Positions 7,757-14,520 are shown, counted from the stretch's first letter. The stretch: DNA of 17,004 bases from CAMQVM01 sp044433365 (GCA_044433365.1 JAWXTR010000071.1:1-17004), one strand, 5' to 3'. The notes: generated by a model not told the origin, from the letters alone. Numbers and translations: made by a program.

Positions 7757-7962
7757 CACAATTTTTGAAATAAATTGTGCGCTCAGTGGTCTCGAAGAAC
7801 CACTGAAGGCGTGTTTTTGTTCACCTTTTCTTAAAAAGTGTTAAATATAGTTTTTTATTACCTCCATTTTGCACTTTTGTGCAAAAATGGAGGTAATTCG
7901 GAGTTTTTTTAGGTATGGAACTAATTGTAAGATAACTTAATATAGGTTTTGCGAATGACCCT
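7757..7962 (+). repeat. Dispersed structured repeat with variable central hairpin (family B, copy 2)
   Basis: The left module (7757-7849) is 88/93 identical to 5693-5785. The right module (7897-7962) pairs with 5885-5950 and ends in GGTTTTGCGAATGACCC. The central segment differs completely from copy 1: an 18-bp arm (7857-7874), a TTTT loop and a 19-nt return arm (7879-7897) with one extra A. The base of the CAC/GTG hairpin in the left module is mispaired here (C against A), so this copy may be older. The element lies downstream of the AraC-type gene in its sense orientation. Confidence 0.8.
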
Positions 7963-7981
7963 TTATAAATTGTAATTTATA

Positions 7982-8295
7982 GCAACAGATTTTGAGAATG
8001 AACCAGTATCTTAAAGCATATTTTAAAGGGAAATTAGCAACTTGGTATGAATATGTAGACAAACACGATAAAGAGGGGCATTTTTCAACCGTTAAAAACA
8101 CTTTCAAGGATCATCACGATAGAATTTTAAACTATTTTTTCGCTGGATTCTCTAACCCTAGAGCCGAAGCTCTTAACTCAAAAATCAAAGATTTTAGACA
8201 TCGTCTTAGAGGTGTTAAATCTTTAACGTTTTTCTTTTACCGAATTGAAAAATTGCTTGTTTGAGAGGGGTGGCAACAGATTTTGAGAATGAGCC
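7982..8295 (+). mobile_element. Remnant of an ISAon1/ISL3-like insertion sequence
   Basis: A 20-bp sequence, GCAACAGATTTTGAGAATGA, occurs at 7982-8001 and again at 8273-8292 in the same orientation, flanking a piece of transposase gene. In an intact IS the two ends should be inverted, so this is not a complete element. The right copy looks like the true right end because it follows the transposase stop by 8 bp. The left copy overlaps the start of the surviving reading frame. Deletion or template switching between end-like sequences could have removed the rest of the IS. Assignment to a precise family needs a database comparison. Confidence 0.55.
7998..8264 (+). pseudogene. C-terminal fragment of a DDE transposase (ISAon1/ISL3-like)
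   Basis: About 88 residues survive of a transposase normally three or more times longer. The segment ILNYFFAGFSNPRAEALNSK, followed by a KIKDFRHRLRGVKSLTFFFYRI end, is the C-terminal catalytic region of ISAon1/ISL3-like DDE transposases; the E in PRAE is the likely third catalytic acid. An in-frame TAG at 7980-7982 closes the frame just upstream, so the DD-containing N-terminal part is gone. A TTG at 7992 or ATG at 7998 could formally start translation, but both lie within the end-repeat sequence. It should be non-functional for transposition. Confidence 0.75.
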
Positions 8296-8334
8296 TTAAT
8301 TACTGACATTTTACTGACAAAAATAGAAAAAAGA

Positions 8335-8371
8335 AAACTCTAACAGCCTATAAAATAGGCTATTAGAGTTT
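8335..8371 (-). terminator. Intrinsic terminator of the tRNA-Arg gene
   Basis: On the minus strand, AAACTCTAA/TTAGAGTTT (8335-8343 with 8363-8371) encloses a second 7-bp stem AGCCTAT/ATAGGCT (8345-8351 with 8355-8361). The strand continues into a T-rich run (TTTTCTTTTTT). The hairpin starts 8 nt past the tRNA 3' end, a good position for ending the tRNA transcript. Confidence 0.75.
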
Positions 8372-8378
8372 ACAAAAG

Positions 8379-8452
8379 TGATTCCGATAGGGTTCGAACC
8401 TATGACCTACAGATTAGAAATCTGTTGCTCTATCCAACTGAGCTACGGAACC
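8379..8452 (-). tRNA. tRNA-Arg (anticodon TCT)
   Basis: The minus-strand sequence folds as a 74-nt tRNA. The acceptor stem GGTTCCG pairs with CGGAATC (one G-T pair) and the discriminator base is A. The D-arm is GCTCAGTTGGATAGAGC and the anticodon stem is ACAGA/TCTGT. The loop TTTCTAA gives anticodon TCT, which reads AGA codons as arginine. The T-loop GGTTCGAACC is standard. CCA is not encoded. It has its own promoter (8472-8503) and terminator (8335-8371). Confidence 0.95.
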
Positions 8453-8471
8453 GTTCCTTTTTAAGATGGTG

Positions 8472-8503
8472 CAAAAGTAGTGGTTTTATTTTAAAATTCC
8501 AAA
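8472..8503 (-). promoter_or_regulatory. Promoter of the tRNA-Arg gene
   Basis: On the minus strand, TTTG (8503-8500) is followed after 20 nt by TACTTTTG (8479-8472), an exact Bacteroidetes -33/-7 pair. It lies 20 bp upstream of the tRNA 5' end, a suitable distance for a short leader. Confidence 0.65.
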
Positions 8504-8668
8504 TTATTCGACAACTTTTTTTATTCAAAATAGAAGTTTATTCTAATCAATTGAATATCAGCATAAAGATATGGTTAATAAATTATGGGGAGTTCTAATA
8601 ATTTAATTGATTTTGTTCGATTTTTTACTTTGAGGTTTTAGATTTGGGTTTTGCGAATGACCCAAAAA
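8504..8668. other. Gene-free stretch between tRNA-Arg and the rnf terminator
   Basis: No gene is visible. It holds a partial match to repeat family C (GGGGAGTTCTAA, about 8587-8598) and a solitary copy of the end motif GGTTTTGCGAATGACCC (8647-8663), identical to that ending family B copy 2. I see nothing else in this AT-rich stretch. Confidence 0.5.
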
Positions 8669-8696
8669 AAATAGGTTAAAGTGAATTAACCTATTT
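8664..8696 (-). terminator. Intrinsic terminator of the rnf operon
   Basis: On the minus strand a perfect 11-bp stem AAATAGGTTAA/TTAACCTATTT (arms 8686-8696 and 8669-8679) with a 6-nt loop runs directly into a T-tract (8671-8664). It lies about 95 bp beyond the rnfA stop codon, with repeat family C in between, and has classic rho-independent form. Confidence 0.8.
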
Positions 8697-8721
8697 CCAA
8701 AACGACCAAATTTTAACTTCT

Positions 8722-8764
8722 GGGGAGTTCTAAATTCTGGATTTTGATAGATTTTAGAACTCCC
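8722..8764 (+). repeat. Dispersed palindromic repeat (family C, copy 1)
   Basis: A perfect 12-bp inverted repeat, GGGAGTTCTAAA (8723-8734) with TTTAGAACTCCC (8753-8764), encloses TTCTGGATTTTGATAGAT. The same ~43-bp unit occurs in reverse at 16705-16748 (about 38 of 43 positions equal) and in a degenerate form at 11606-11652. It sits between rnfA and the operon terminator, so it is transcribed as part of the rnf 3' end. Confidence 0.65.
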
Positions 8765-8790
8765 TTATGCAAAAAAATTCTGCAAGTAAG

Positions 8791-9363
8791 CTACACTAAA
8801 CCAGAGAAACCCATAAATGCCATAGCAAGAATACCAGCTGTTATAAGTGCTATCGGTATGCCTTTAAATGCTTGAGGTATATCTGCAAGCTCTAAACGCT
8901 CACGTAGACCAGCAAAAAGCACTAATGATAGAGTAAAACCTATAGCTGTAGCGATTGCAAACACAACGCTCTCCATAAGGCTAAGCTCTTTTTGAACTAA
9001 CGATATCGCAACACCAAGTACAGCACAGTTTGTTGTGATAAGTGGAAGGAATACACCCAATGCTTGATAAAGAGCAGGGCTTAATTTTTTAAGCATAATC
9101 TCTACCATCTGAACAAGAGCAGCAATAACCAGAATAAACACAATAGTCTGCATATACTCTATTCCTAGCGGCTCTAATACGTAGTATTGAACCACAAAAG
9201 CTACGATAGCAGCAATGGTAGTTACAAATGTAACTGCTCCACCCATACCGAGTGATGTAGATACTTTATTTGAAACCCCTAAGAAAGGGCAGATTCCTAA
9301 GAATTGAGAAAGGACAATATTATTTACAAATATTGCACCAATTATAATGATAAAATATTCCAT
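8791..9363 (-). CDS. rnfA: RnfA, membrane subunit of the Rnf complex
   Basis: This 190-residue inner-membrane protein of the RnfA/RsxA/NqrE family has about six hydrophobic segments. Rnf couples electron transfer between reduced ferredoxin and NAD+ to movement of Na+ or H+ across the membrane. RnfA and RnfE form a pseudosymmetric pair that carries electrons through the membrane. Two Cys in the expected half-helix motifs are present: Cys25 in LGICPFLG and Cys113 in TTNCAVLG. In the homologous Nqr subunits such Cys bind an iron centre between the two proteins. It is the last gene of the operon, 6 bp after rnfE, and is followed by a terminator. Confidence 0.95.
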   Translation of the reverse strand: MEYFIIIIGAIFVNNIVLSQFLGICPFLGVSNKVSTSLGMGGAVTFVTTIAAIVAFVVQYYVLEPLGIEYMQTIVFILVIAALVQMVEIMLKKLSPALYQALGVFLPLITTNCAVLGVAISLVQKELSLMESVVFAIATAIGFTLSLVLFAGLRERLELADIPQAFKGIPIALITAGILAMAFMGFSGLV

Positions 9364-9369
9364 AATCTA

Positions 9370-9951
9370 CTATTTTTTAAATACTTTATTGAATAATACT
9401 AGAAGATAACCTAGTGCAATAAATGCTCCTGGTGCAAGTACGAAAATCAACATACCATCACCTTCTATAAATTTCATTCCGAAAATTGAGCCACTACCTA
9501 GTATTTCACGAGCAGCACCTAGAAGAGTTAGCGATAGTGTAAAGCCTAAACCGATACCGATACCATCTAACATTGAGTCAAAAACGTTGTTTTTAGCAGC
9601 GAAAGCTTCGGCACGACCTAAGATAATACAGTTTACTACAATTAGTGGAATAAACAGACCTAAAGTTTCGTACAAAGATGGCAAATAGGCCTCCATACAT
9701 AGCTGTACTACTGTTACAAACGATGCAATAACTACGATAAATGCAGGGATACGCACCTTATCGGGGATAAGATTCTTGATAGCTGCAATTACGATATTCG
9801 ACATAATAAGCACAAACATAGTAGCAGCACCCATTCCCATACCATTCATTGCAGAGGTTGTAGTTCCTAGTGTAGGACACATTCCTAAGAGAAGAACAAA
9901 AATTGGATTCTCTTTTACAATTCCTTTTGTTAAAATATTTAATTTACTCAT
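9370..9951 (-). CDS. rnfE: RnfE, membrane subunit of the Rnf complex
   Basis: This is a 193-residue polytopic membrane protein of the RnfE/RsxE/NqrD family, partner of RnfA in the membrane electron path. Cys25 (LLLGMCPTLG) and Cys108 (VVNCIILG) match the conserved Cys pair of the family. I chose the ATG at 9951 (MSKLNILTKG), which gives the usual short N-terminus and leaves 8 bp after the rnfG stop. A GTG at 9960 would add MTV and overlap the rnfG stop codon by one base; it cannot be excluded. The gene is tightly packed between rnfG and rnfA, so translational coupling is likely. Confidence 0.94.
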   Translation of the reverse strand: MSKLNILTKGIVKENPIFVLLLGMCPTLGTTTSAMNGMGMGAATMFVLIMSNIVIAAIKNLIPDKVRIPAFIVVIASFVTVVQLCMEAYLPSLYETLGLFIPLIVVNCIILGRAEAFAAKNNVFDSMLDGIGIGLGFTLSLTLLGAAREILGSGSIFGMKFIEGDGMLIFVLAPGAFIALGYLLVLFNKVFKK

Positions 9952-9959
9952 AACAGTCA

Positions 9960-10517
9960 CTATTTTGCTTGTTGAAATGCTTTATATGCGTTGTTTATTG
10001 CGTCAGCATAGGCACGTGAAGAGATTGTTGCAGCTGTAATAGCATCAATATCGCCCCCATCCTTTTTAACTGACACTTTAAACGTCTCTGGGTTTTTACC
10101 TTTAAACTGAGCCGAAAAATCGCTCTTATTTTTATCCATTTTGTCGCCTAGACCTGGTGTTTCGGCATGTGAGATAACCTCAGTTGAGAAGATTGTACCG
10201 TCGCACTCAAAGCCTACAAGCACTTTTATCACTCCGCCAAAGCCATTTTTAGAAAAACTCTCAACAGCATAACCTACAACTTCGCTACCGTTTACAGCAG
10301 GGTAAATCACAACATTTTCACCATCAATATCGATATTTTTTGACTCTTGAAGTTCAGTAAACTGAGGTAATACTTGAACAATCGCAGCATTCAACTTAGC
10401 CTCTTTTGCCGCTAAAATAGGCTCTTTGGTGAATTGGTAGATAGCTCCTACTGAAGCTGATGCTATTAGTGTAATAACCACCAATACCATAACCATATTC
10501 TTCAAACTTGATTCCAT
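9960..10517 (-). CDS. rnfG: RnfG, FMN-binding periplasm-facing subunit of the Rnf complex
   Basis: This 185-residue protein has a single N-terminal membrane anchor (about 8-27) and a periplasmic FMN-binding domain (Pfam PF04205). RnfG carries FMN linked through a phosphoester to a Thr and relays electrons between RnfD and the membrane core. ETPGLGDK (119-126) is a conserved flavin-pocket element. The attachment motif reads DAITAATISS (158-167) with the probable FMN-Thr at 164. The family usually has Gly before the Ala-Thr (SGAT or TGAT), so Ala162 is a mild departure. The gap to rnfD upstream is 68 bp and the stop abuts rnfE. Confidence 0.94.
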   Translation of the reverse strand: MESSLKNMVMVLVVITLIASASVGAIYQFTKEPILAAKEAKLNAAIVQVLPQFTELQESKNIDIDGENVVIYPAVNGSEVVGYAVESFSKNGFGGVIKVLVGFECDGTIFSTEVISHAETPGLGDKMDKNKSDFSAQFKGKNPETFKVSVKKDGGDIDAITAATISSRAYADAINNAYKAFQQAK

Positions 10518-10585
10518 CTGATTTTTGTTTTTAGTAGAGTTTATTTTAAAAAATTAAAAATAAACTCATTTAGTGATTATTTAAA

Positions 10586-11572
10586 TTAATTTGCCTTTTT
10601 AACCTCACCAAAACGTTTTGGTTTTGTATATTTGTTGATAAGTGGTGTTGCTGCATTCATAATTAGAATGGCGAACGAAATACCCTCTGGATATGCTCCC
10701 CAAGTACGTACAATAACAGTAATCAGTCCGATACCAATTGCAAAGATTGCCATACCTTTCTTGTTCATAGGGGAAGTGACATAGTCGGTAGCCATATATA
10801 CACTACCCAAAATTGCACCTCCACTAAAAACATGGAATATAGGCGAGATAAACTGCTGAGAATCTACCGCCCAAAGCACTCCACTAAAAATAGCAATCGT
10901 ACCAAGTACAAAAATTGGGATATGCCATGTAATAACTTTTCTCCAAAGCAAATATACAAAACCTAATAAAAGCGCAAGGGCACCTACCTCACCAAGCGAA
11001 CCAGCCTTATCTCCAAGTATCATAGAGGTGTAAGAGAAATTTGGCATTAGTTCAGAAATTGGAGTACCACTCTTGATTGCTTCTTTCATAAATGCTAAAG
11101 GTGTGGCACCTGAAAGTGCATCTGGAGAGATAGAGGTTGCCGAAAAACTTGTCATTGCAACAGGGAACGATATTAGAAGAAATACACGTCCCACAAGTGC
11201 AGGATTAAAAGGATTGTTGCCAAGACCTCCAAACGACATTTTACCAACTCCAATAGCCACTAACGAACCTAAAATAACCATTCCAAGTGGAATTTCGGGT
11301 GGAAGATTAAAGGCTAGTAGTAGACCTGTAAGAGCAGCCGAATAGTCGCAAATTGTTGGTGTAGATTTTAATAAAAATCGACTAATTAAATATTCAAAAG
11401 CTACTGCCGATACAACCGCTACTAAAGTAACGATTAGAGCTTTAATTCCAAAGAAGATAATCGACACTACAAATGCTGGAAGTAGTGCAATAATCACATC
11501 TCGCATTAGATGCGATGTTGTTACCTTACCTTTTATGTGTGGTGAAGGCGATACAACTAATTTATTTATCAT
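10586..11572 (-). CDS. rnfD: RnfD, FMN-carrying membrane subunit of the Rnf complex
   Basis: This 328-residue polytopic membrane protein belongs to the RnfD/NqrB family (Pfam PF03116). It binds FMN covalently at the Thr of SGATPL, here Thr157 within LSGATPLAF, and passes electrons between RnfG and RnfC/RnfB. The conserved FGGLGNNPFNPALVGRVFL segment (114-132) is present, and the N-terminal VSPSPHIKG is typical. The ATG at 11572 is the natural start. The 87-bp gap to rnfC holds a degenerate family C repeat. Confidence 0.95.
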   Translation of the reverse strand: MINKLVVSPSPHIKGKVTTSHLMRDVIIALLPAFVVSIIFFGIKALIVTLVAVVSAVAFEYLISRFLLKSTPTICDYSAALTGLLLAFNLPPEIPLGMVILGSLVAIGVGKMSFGGLGNNPFNPALVGRVFLLISFPVAMTSFSATSISPDALSGATPLAFMKEAIKSGTPISELMPNFSYTSMILGDKAGSLGEVGALALLLGFVYLLWRKVITWHIPIFVLGTIAIFSGVLWAVDSQQFISPIFHVFSGGAILGSVYMATDYVTSPMNKKGMAIFAIGIGLITVIVRTWGAYPEGISFAILIMNAATPLINKYTKPKRFGEVKKAN

Positions 11573-11605
11573 AGCTAAACTATTATAATATAATTATTAA
11601 CGATA

Positions 11606-11652
11606 GGAGAGTTTTAAATTCTGGATATAGAAGTGTAGGTTTTAAACCTCCT
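11606..11652. repeat. Degenerate family C palindrome in the rnfC-rnfD gap
   Basis: AGGAGAGTTTTAAATTCTGG and the return arm TTTTAAACCTCCT resemble the family C unit at 8722-8764, but the middle has diverged. The arms can still pair over most of their length. It lies between rnfC and rnfD and is co-transcribed with them. Confidence 0.45.
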
Positions 11653-11659
11653 AAAATAT

Positions 11660-12985
11660 CTATTTTTTCGCTCTTAACATCTTCATTACTTCACCTTTAG
11701 CAATACGAATATTGTCTAAAAGCGGAAGCGATGCAGGGCAGGTGTATGAACACGATCCACACTCAATACAGTCGTTTGGAATATACTCCATACTCTCTTC
11801 AAACATTCTTTTTCTCGATAAAAGCGCAATAATATAAGGCTCTAACCCCATAGGGCATACATCCACACACTTGCCACAACGGATACATGTAGAGGTATCA
11901 TTACGACGAGCCTCCTCTTTATTTATTAAAAGTACTCCCGACGAACCTTTAGCAATAGGACCATCTACGTTACACATAGCACGTCCCATCATAGGTCCAC
12001 CACCGATAACTTTCTCTGTATTTTCATCGTCATAGCCACAAAAATCCATTAAAGCCGACACTGGAGTACCAATTCTAACCAATAGATTTTTAGGCTCCTT
12101 AACGGTTTTACCTGTTACAGTTACAATACGCTCAAAAAGCGGTTTATTTTTCTGAACTGCCTCATAAACTGCTAATGCACTACCAACGTTTTGCACCACA
12201 GCCCCAACATCAACAGGAAGAGCACCCGATGGCACTTGACGTCCCATTACTGCATCAATAAGCTGCTTTTCACCGCCTTGTGGATATTGAACTTTTAGAG
12301 GAACAATCTCGATTGAGCTGTTTTTGTTGATAGATTGAAGATGAGCTATTGCATCAGGCTTATTGTTTTCAATGCCAATATATGCTTTGTTTACTCCAAT
12401 CGCTTTGCATAGAATTTCAACACCGACAAGCATCTCTTCGCCACGCTCTAACATTAGGCGGTGGTCGGCGGTAAGATAAGGCTCACACTCTACACCATTA
12501 ATAACGAGAGCAGTAGCTGTTTTGCCCTCTGGGATTGAAAGTTTTACACTCATAGGGAAAGTTGCGCCACCCATACCAACAATACCAGCAGCAGATACTT
12601 TCTTTACAATCTCCTCTTTTGAAAGATTACACTCTCTAGCGATTGATTTGTCACGAATAATATCCTCACGCCACTCGTCACCCTCTACATTGATGACTAC
12701 CGACATTTTTTTCACTCCCGAGCAGTCAGCCACCATCTCAACAGATGCAACTGTACCACTTACAGAAGAGTGGATATTAGCAGATACAAAACCACCAGCC
12801 TCACCAATAACGTCGCCCACTTTTACCTTGTCGCCCTTTGCAACTGTAGCATTAGCAGGCGCACCGATATGTTGAGATAACGGAATTACAACCTTTGTAG
12901 GAATCGGCAAAACTTCAATTGCCGATGTTTTACTCATTTTGTTCTCTGGCGGATGAATACCGCCTATTTTAAAATGTTTTAACAT
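11660..12985 (-). CDS. rnfC: RnfC, NADH/FMN and iron-sulfur subunit of the Rnf complex
   Basis: This 441-residue peripheral subunit is on the cytoplasmic side. It starts with the RnfC-type N-terminal domain (HFKIGGIHPPENK, with a barrel-sandwich part to about 110). Next is the Complex I 51-kDa-like NADH/FMN domain with GIVGMGGATFPMSVK and NGVECEPYLTADHRLM, then an SLBB-type segment. The C-terminal part holds two [4Fe-4S] motifs: Cys367, 370, 373, 377 and Cys406, 409, 412, 416, both followed by Pro. It is where NAD+ is reduced or NADH oxidised. Length is typical of compact RnfC without the long C-terminal repeat tail of Gammaproteobacteria. The 258-bp gap to rnfB contains repeat family A. Confidence 0.96.
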   Translation of the reverse strand: MLKHFKIGGIHPPENKMSKTSAIEVLPIPTKVVIPLSQHIGAPANATVAKGDKVKVGDVIGEAGGFVSANIHSSVSGTVASVEMVADCSGVKKMSVVINVEGDEWREDIIRDKSIARECNLSKEEIVKKVSAAGIVGMGGATFPMSVKLSIPEGKTATALVINGVECEPYLTADHRLMLERGEEMLVGVEILCKAIGVNKAYIGIENNKPDAIAHLQSINKNSSIEIVPLKVQYPQGGEKQLIDAVMGRQVPSGALPVDVGAVVQNVGSALAVYEAVQKNKPLFERIVTVTGKTVKEPKNLLVRIGTPVSALMDFCGYDDENTEKVIGGGPMMGRAMCNVDGPIAKGSSGVLLINKEEARRNDTSTCIRCGKCVDVCPMGLEPYIIALLSRKRMFEESMEYIPNDCIECGSCSYTCPASLPLLDNIRIAKGEVMKMLRAKK

Positions 12986-13006
12986 AACTTAATATATATA
13001 TTAAAT

Positions 13007-13199
13007 GCGAATAAAGGTTTGAAATTTTTGAGCTATTTTGAGCTATTTATGCAATCTGAGTTATATAAAAATAACTTTTGTTAATGCTTTTTTAAAAAAA
13101 GCACGCCCAAAGGGCTGGCAAAAATCGTTCGTTTCCACTCACGGCTTCGCTCCGCTCGCAAAATGAGGAAGAAGGTTCTTCAAACCTTTATTGACGTAT
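13007..13199 (-). repeat. Structured intercistronic repeat with terminal inverted repeats (family A, copy 2)
   Basis: Read on the minus strand, this aligns end to end with 3801-3980. Its terminal inverted repeats are perfect over 14 bp: AATAAAGGTTTGAA (13010-13023) and TTCAAACCTTTATT (13179-13192). The GAAGAA/TTCTTC hairpin, the GCGAGCGGAG block, CCAGCCCTTTGGGCGT and a CTTTTTTT/AAAAAAG-type hairpin are all retained. TATTAA lies just outside both ends, a possible target duplication. It begins about 45 bp after the rnfB stop and fills the gap before rnfC, in the sense orientation of the operon, just as copy 1 does between the SusC- and SusD-like genes. Confidence 0.8.
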
Positions 13200-13243
13200 T
13201 AAGGAGAAACTTCTAAAATAGTCTATATCGTTTTTAAAATATA

Positions 13244-14212
13244 CTACTCAGCTTTGCTCTCTACTGTTATTTCAGTAGCCTTTGGTTCTGTAGCTTTAAC
13301 ATCTTGAACTTTTGTCTCAGTAGCTTTTGGCTCAGCAGCTTTAGGCGCAACTTTAGGTTTTGCCACCTCTTCACCCTCTTTCTTTGGAGGACGTGGAGGG
13401 AAATTTACTTGAGCAATTGCACCAGTAGGACAAGCCTCTGCACATTTTCTACATAGTTTACATAGAGCAGGGTCGATATAAGCCAAATTATTTTCAAGCG
13501 TGATAGCTCCAAATGGACAAGTTTTAACACATTTACCGCAACCAATACAAGCAGCACTACAAGCCTTACGAGCAACAGCCCCTTTATCTTTATTAGAGCA
13601 ATTTACATATATTCTACGACCTTTAGGACCTTTTTTACGAAGCTCAATAACCATCTTAGGACAAGCGTCAGCACATTTTCCACAAGCGGTACATTTTTCT
13701 TCATCTATAACAGGGAGTTTAGTTTCAGGGTCGATAGAAAGTGCCCCAAATTTACACACCGACACACAGTCGCCAAGACCTAAACAGCCATACGAGCAGC
13801 CTGTTTCGCCACCATAAAGCGATGCAGCAACAGCACACGATTTTGCACCATCATACACATTAGTACGAGGGCGTTTATCGCAATTTCCATTACATTTTAC
13901 AACTGCAATTTGAGGCTCTTTTACAGCTGCTGCCTTACCTAAATAGGTAGCAATAGCCTTCATGGTATCTCCACCACCTACAGGGCAAAAAAGATTGTCG
14001 ATATTGTCGCTACTAACAAGCGCATCCGACAAACCTCTACAACCAGGGTAACCACAACCCCCGCAATTTGCTCCAGGTAGCATTTTCTCTACCTCATCGA
14101 TACGAGGATCTTCATAAACTTTAAATTTTTGTGCAACAATATAGAGCACAACTGCTGCAACTCCACCTAATGCACAAAGAGTGACAACTGTAAAAATAAA
14201 TGTTTCGTTCAT
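13244..14212 (-). CDS. rnfB: RnfB, multi-iron-sulfur ferredoxin-like subunit of the Rnf complex
   Basis: This 322-residue subunit would accept electrons from ferredoxin. An N-terminal membrane anchor (about 5-27) is followed by the Fe-S domain with Cys50, 53, 58 and 76 (NCGGCGYPGCRG). A Cys-rich linker (106-142) leads to four ferredoxin-type CxxCxxCxxxC clusters or variants around 142-152, 173-183, 221-231 and 250-260. The tail after 271 is a low-complexity Pro/Lys/Ala/Glu/Thr stretch with imperfect KATEP-like repeats and no Cys. It heads the rnf genes, 308 bp downstream of rseC, and that gap contains a large palindrome. The gap downstream to rnfC holds repeat family A, so rnfB is separated from its partners by repeats on both sides. 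Confidence 0.95.
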   Translation of the reverse strand: MNETFIFTVVTLCALGGVAAVVLYIVAQKFKVYEDPRIDEVEKMLPGANCGGCGYPGCRGLSDALVSSDNIDNLFCPVGGGDTMKAIATYLGKAAAVKEPQIAVVKCNGNCDKRPRTNVYDGAKSCAVAASLYGGETGCSYGCLGLGDCVSVCKFGALSIDPETKLPVIDEEKCTACGKCADACPKMVIELRKKGPKGRRIYVNCSNKDKGAVARKACSAACIGCGKCVKTCPFGAITLENNLAYIDPALCKLCRKCAEACPTGAIAQVNFPPRPPKKEGEEVAKPKVAPKAAEPKATETKVQDVKATEPKATEITVESKAE

Positions 14213-14261
14213 TATTTCTAAATTTTTTCTTTATAAGTAGGGTAAAATAATTATTGGTGTA

Positions 14262-14372
14262 TTTTTAATAGTGCTATTGGAGATGAGATTTTTTGCTATT
14301 GAATCGAAAATATAGTGGTTCTATATTGAGATTTAATAGTGAAAAATATCGCTCCAAGAGTGCTATTAAGAA
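14262..14372. repeat. Long near-palindrome (~111 bp) between rseC and rnfB
   Basis: The left arm (14262-14315) and the reverse complement of the right arm (14321-14372) align along their whole length with about three quarters of positions equal and only two small gaps, around a 5-nt centre TGGTT. The best blocks are TTAATAG, TTGGAG, CTATT, AATC and ATATAG. An RNA copy would form one hairpin of ~50 bp. It holds no coding sequence. It lies in the leader of rnfB, 50 bp before its ATG. It could be a palindromic MITE or an RNA processing or attenuation site. Confidence 0.7.
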
Positions 14373-14520
14373 TATGGCAATAATTGTTTTACACTACTTA
14401 ATCTTTTAGATTAATCTTGTTTGTAGATTACATAAATCAACAAAAAGCGTAGAAATTTAAGCAATATTTAACACCAATTTTTTGTGAATAAATCATGTTA
14501 AATTTATGAAAAAATATCGG
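14373..14520. other. Non-coding stretch downstream of rseC
   Basis: No gene and no exact TAnnTTTG box on the minus strand. A 7-bp hairpin TTAATCT/AGATTAA is present at about 14399-14415 without a T-run, so it is not a convincing terminator. Whether rnfB is read through from nadE-rseC or has its own promoter cannot be decided from the sequence. Confidence 0.4.

Noticed and set aside
8291..8321. Short tandem TTACTGACA units near 8299-8320.
   Set aside because: Only two copies of about 9-11 bp in AT-rich DNA; chance is a sufficient explanation.
9776..10039. Open frame on the plus strand across rnfE/rnfG.
   Set aside because: It is antisense to well-supported genes and has no family features. 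The same applies to plus-strand frames at 11073-11345, 12522-12875 and 13500-13817, and to minus-strand frames within the SusC- and SusD-like genes.
14399..14415. Hairpin downstream of rseC as a terminator separating it from rnfB.
   Set aside because: The stem is 7 AT-rich pairs with no T-run on the minus strand.
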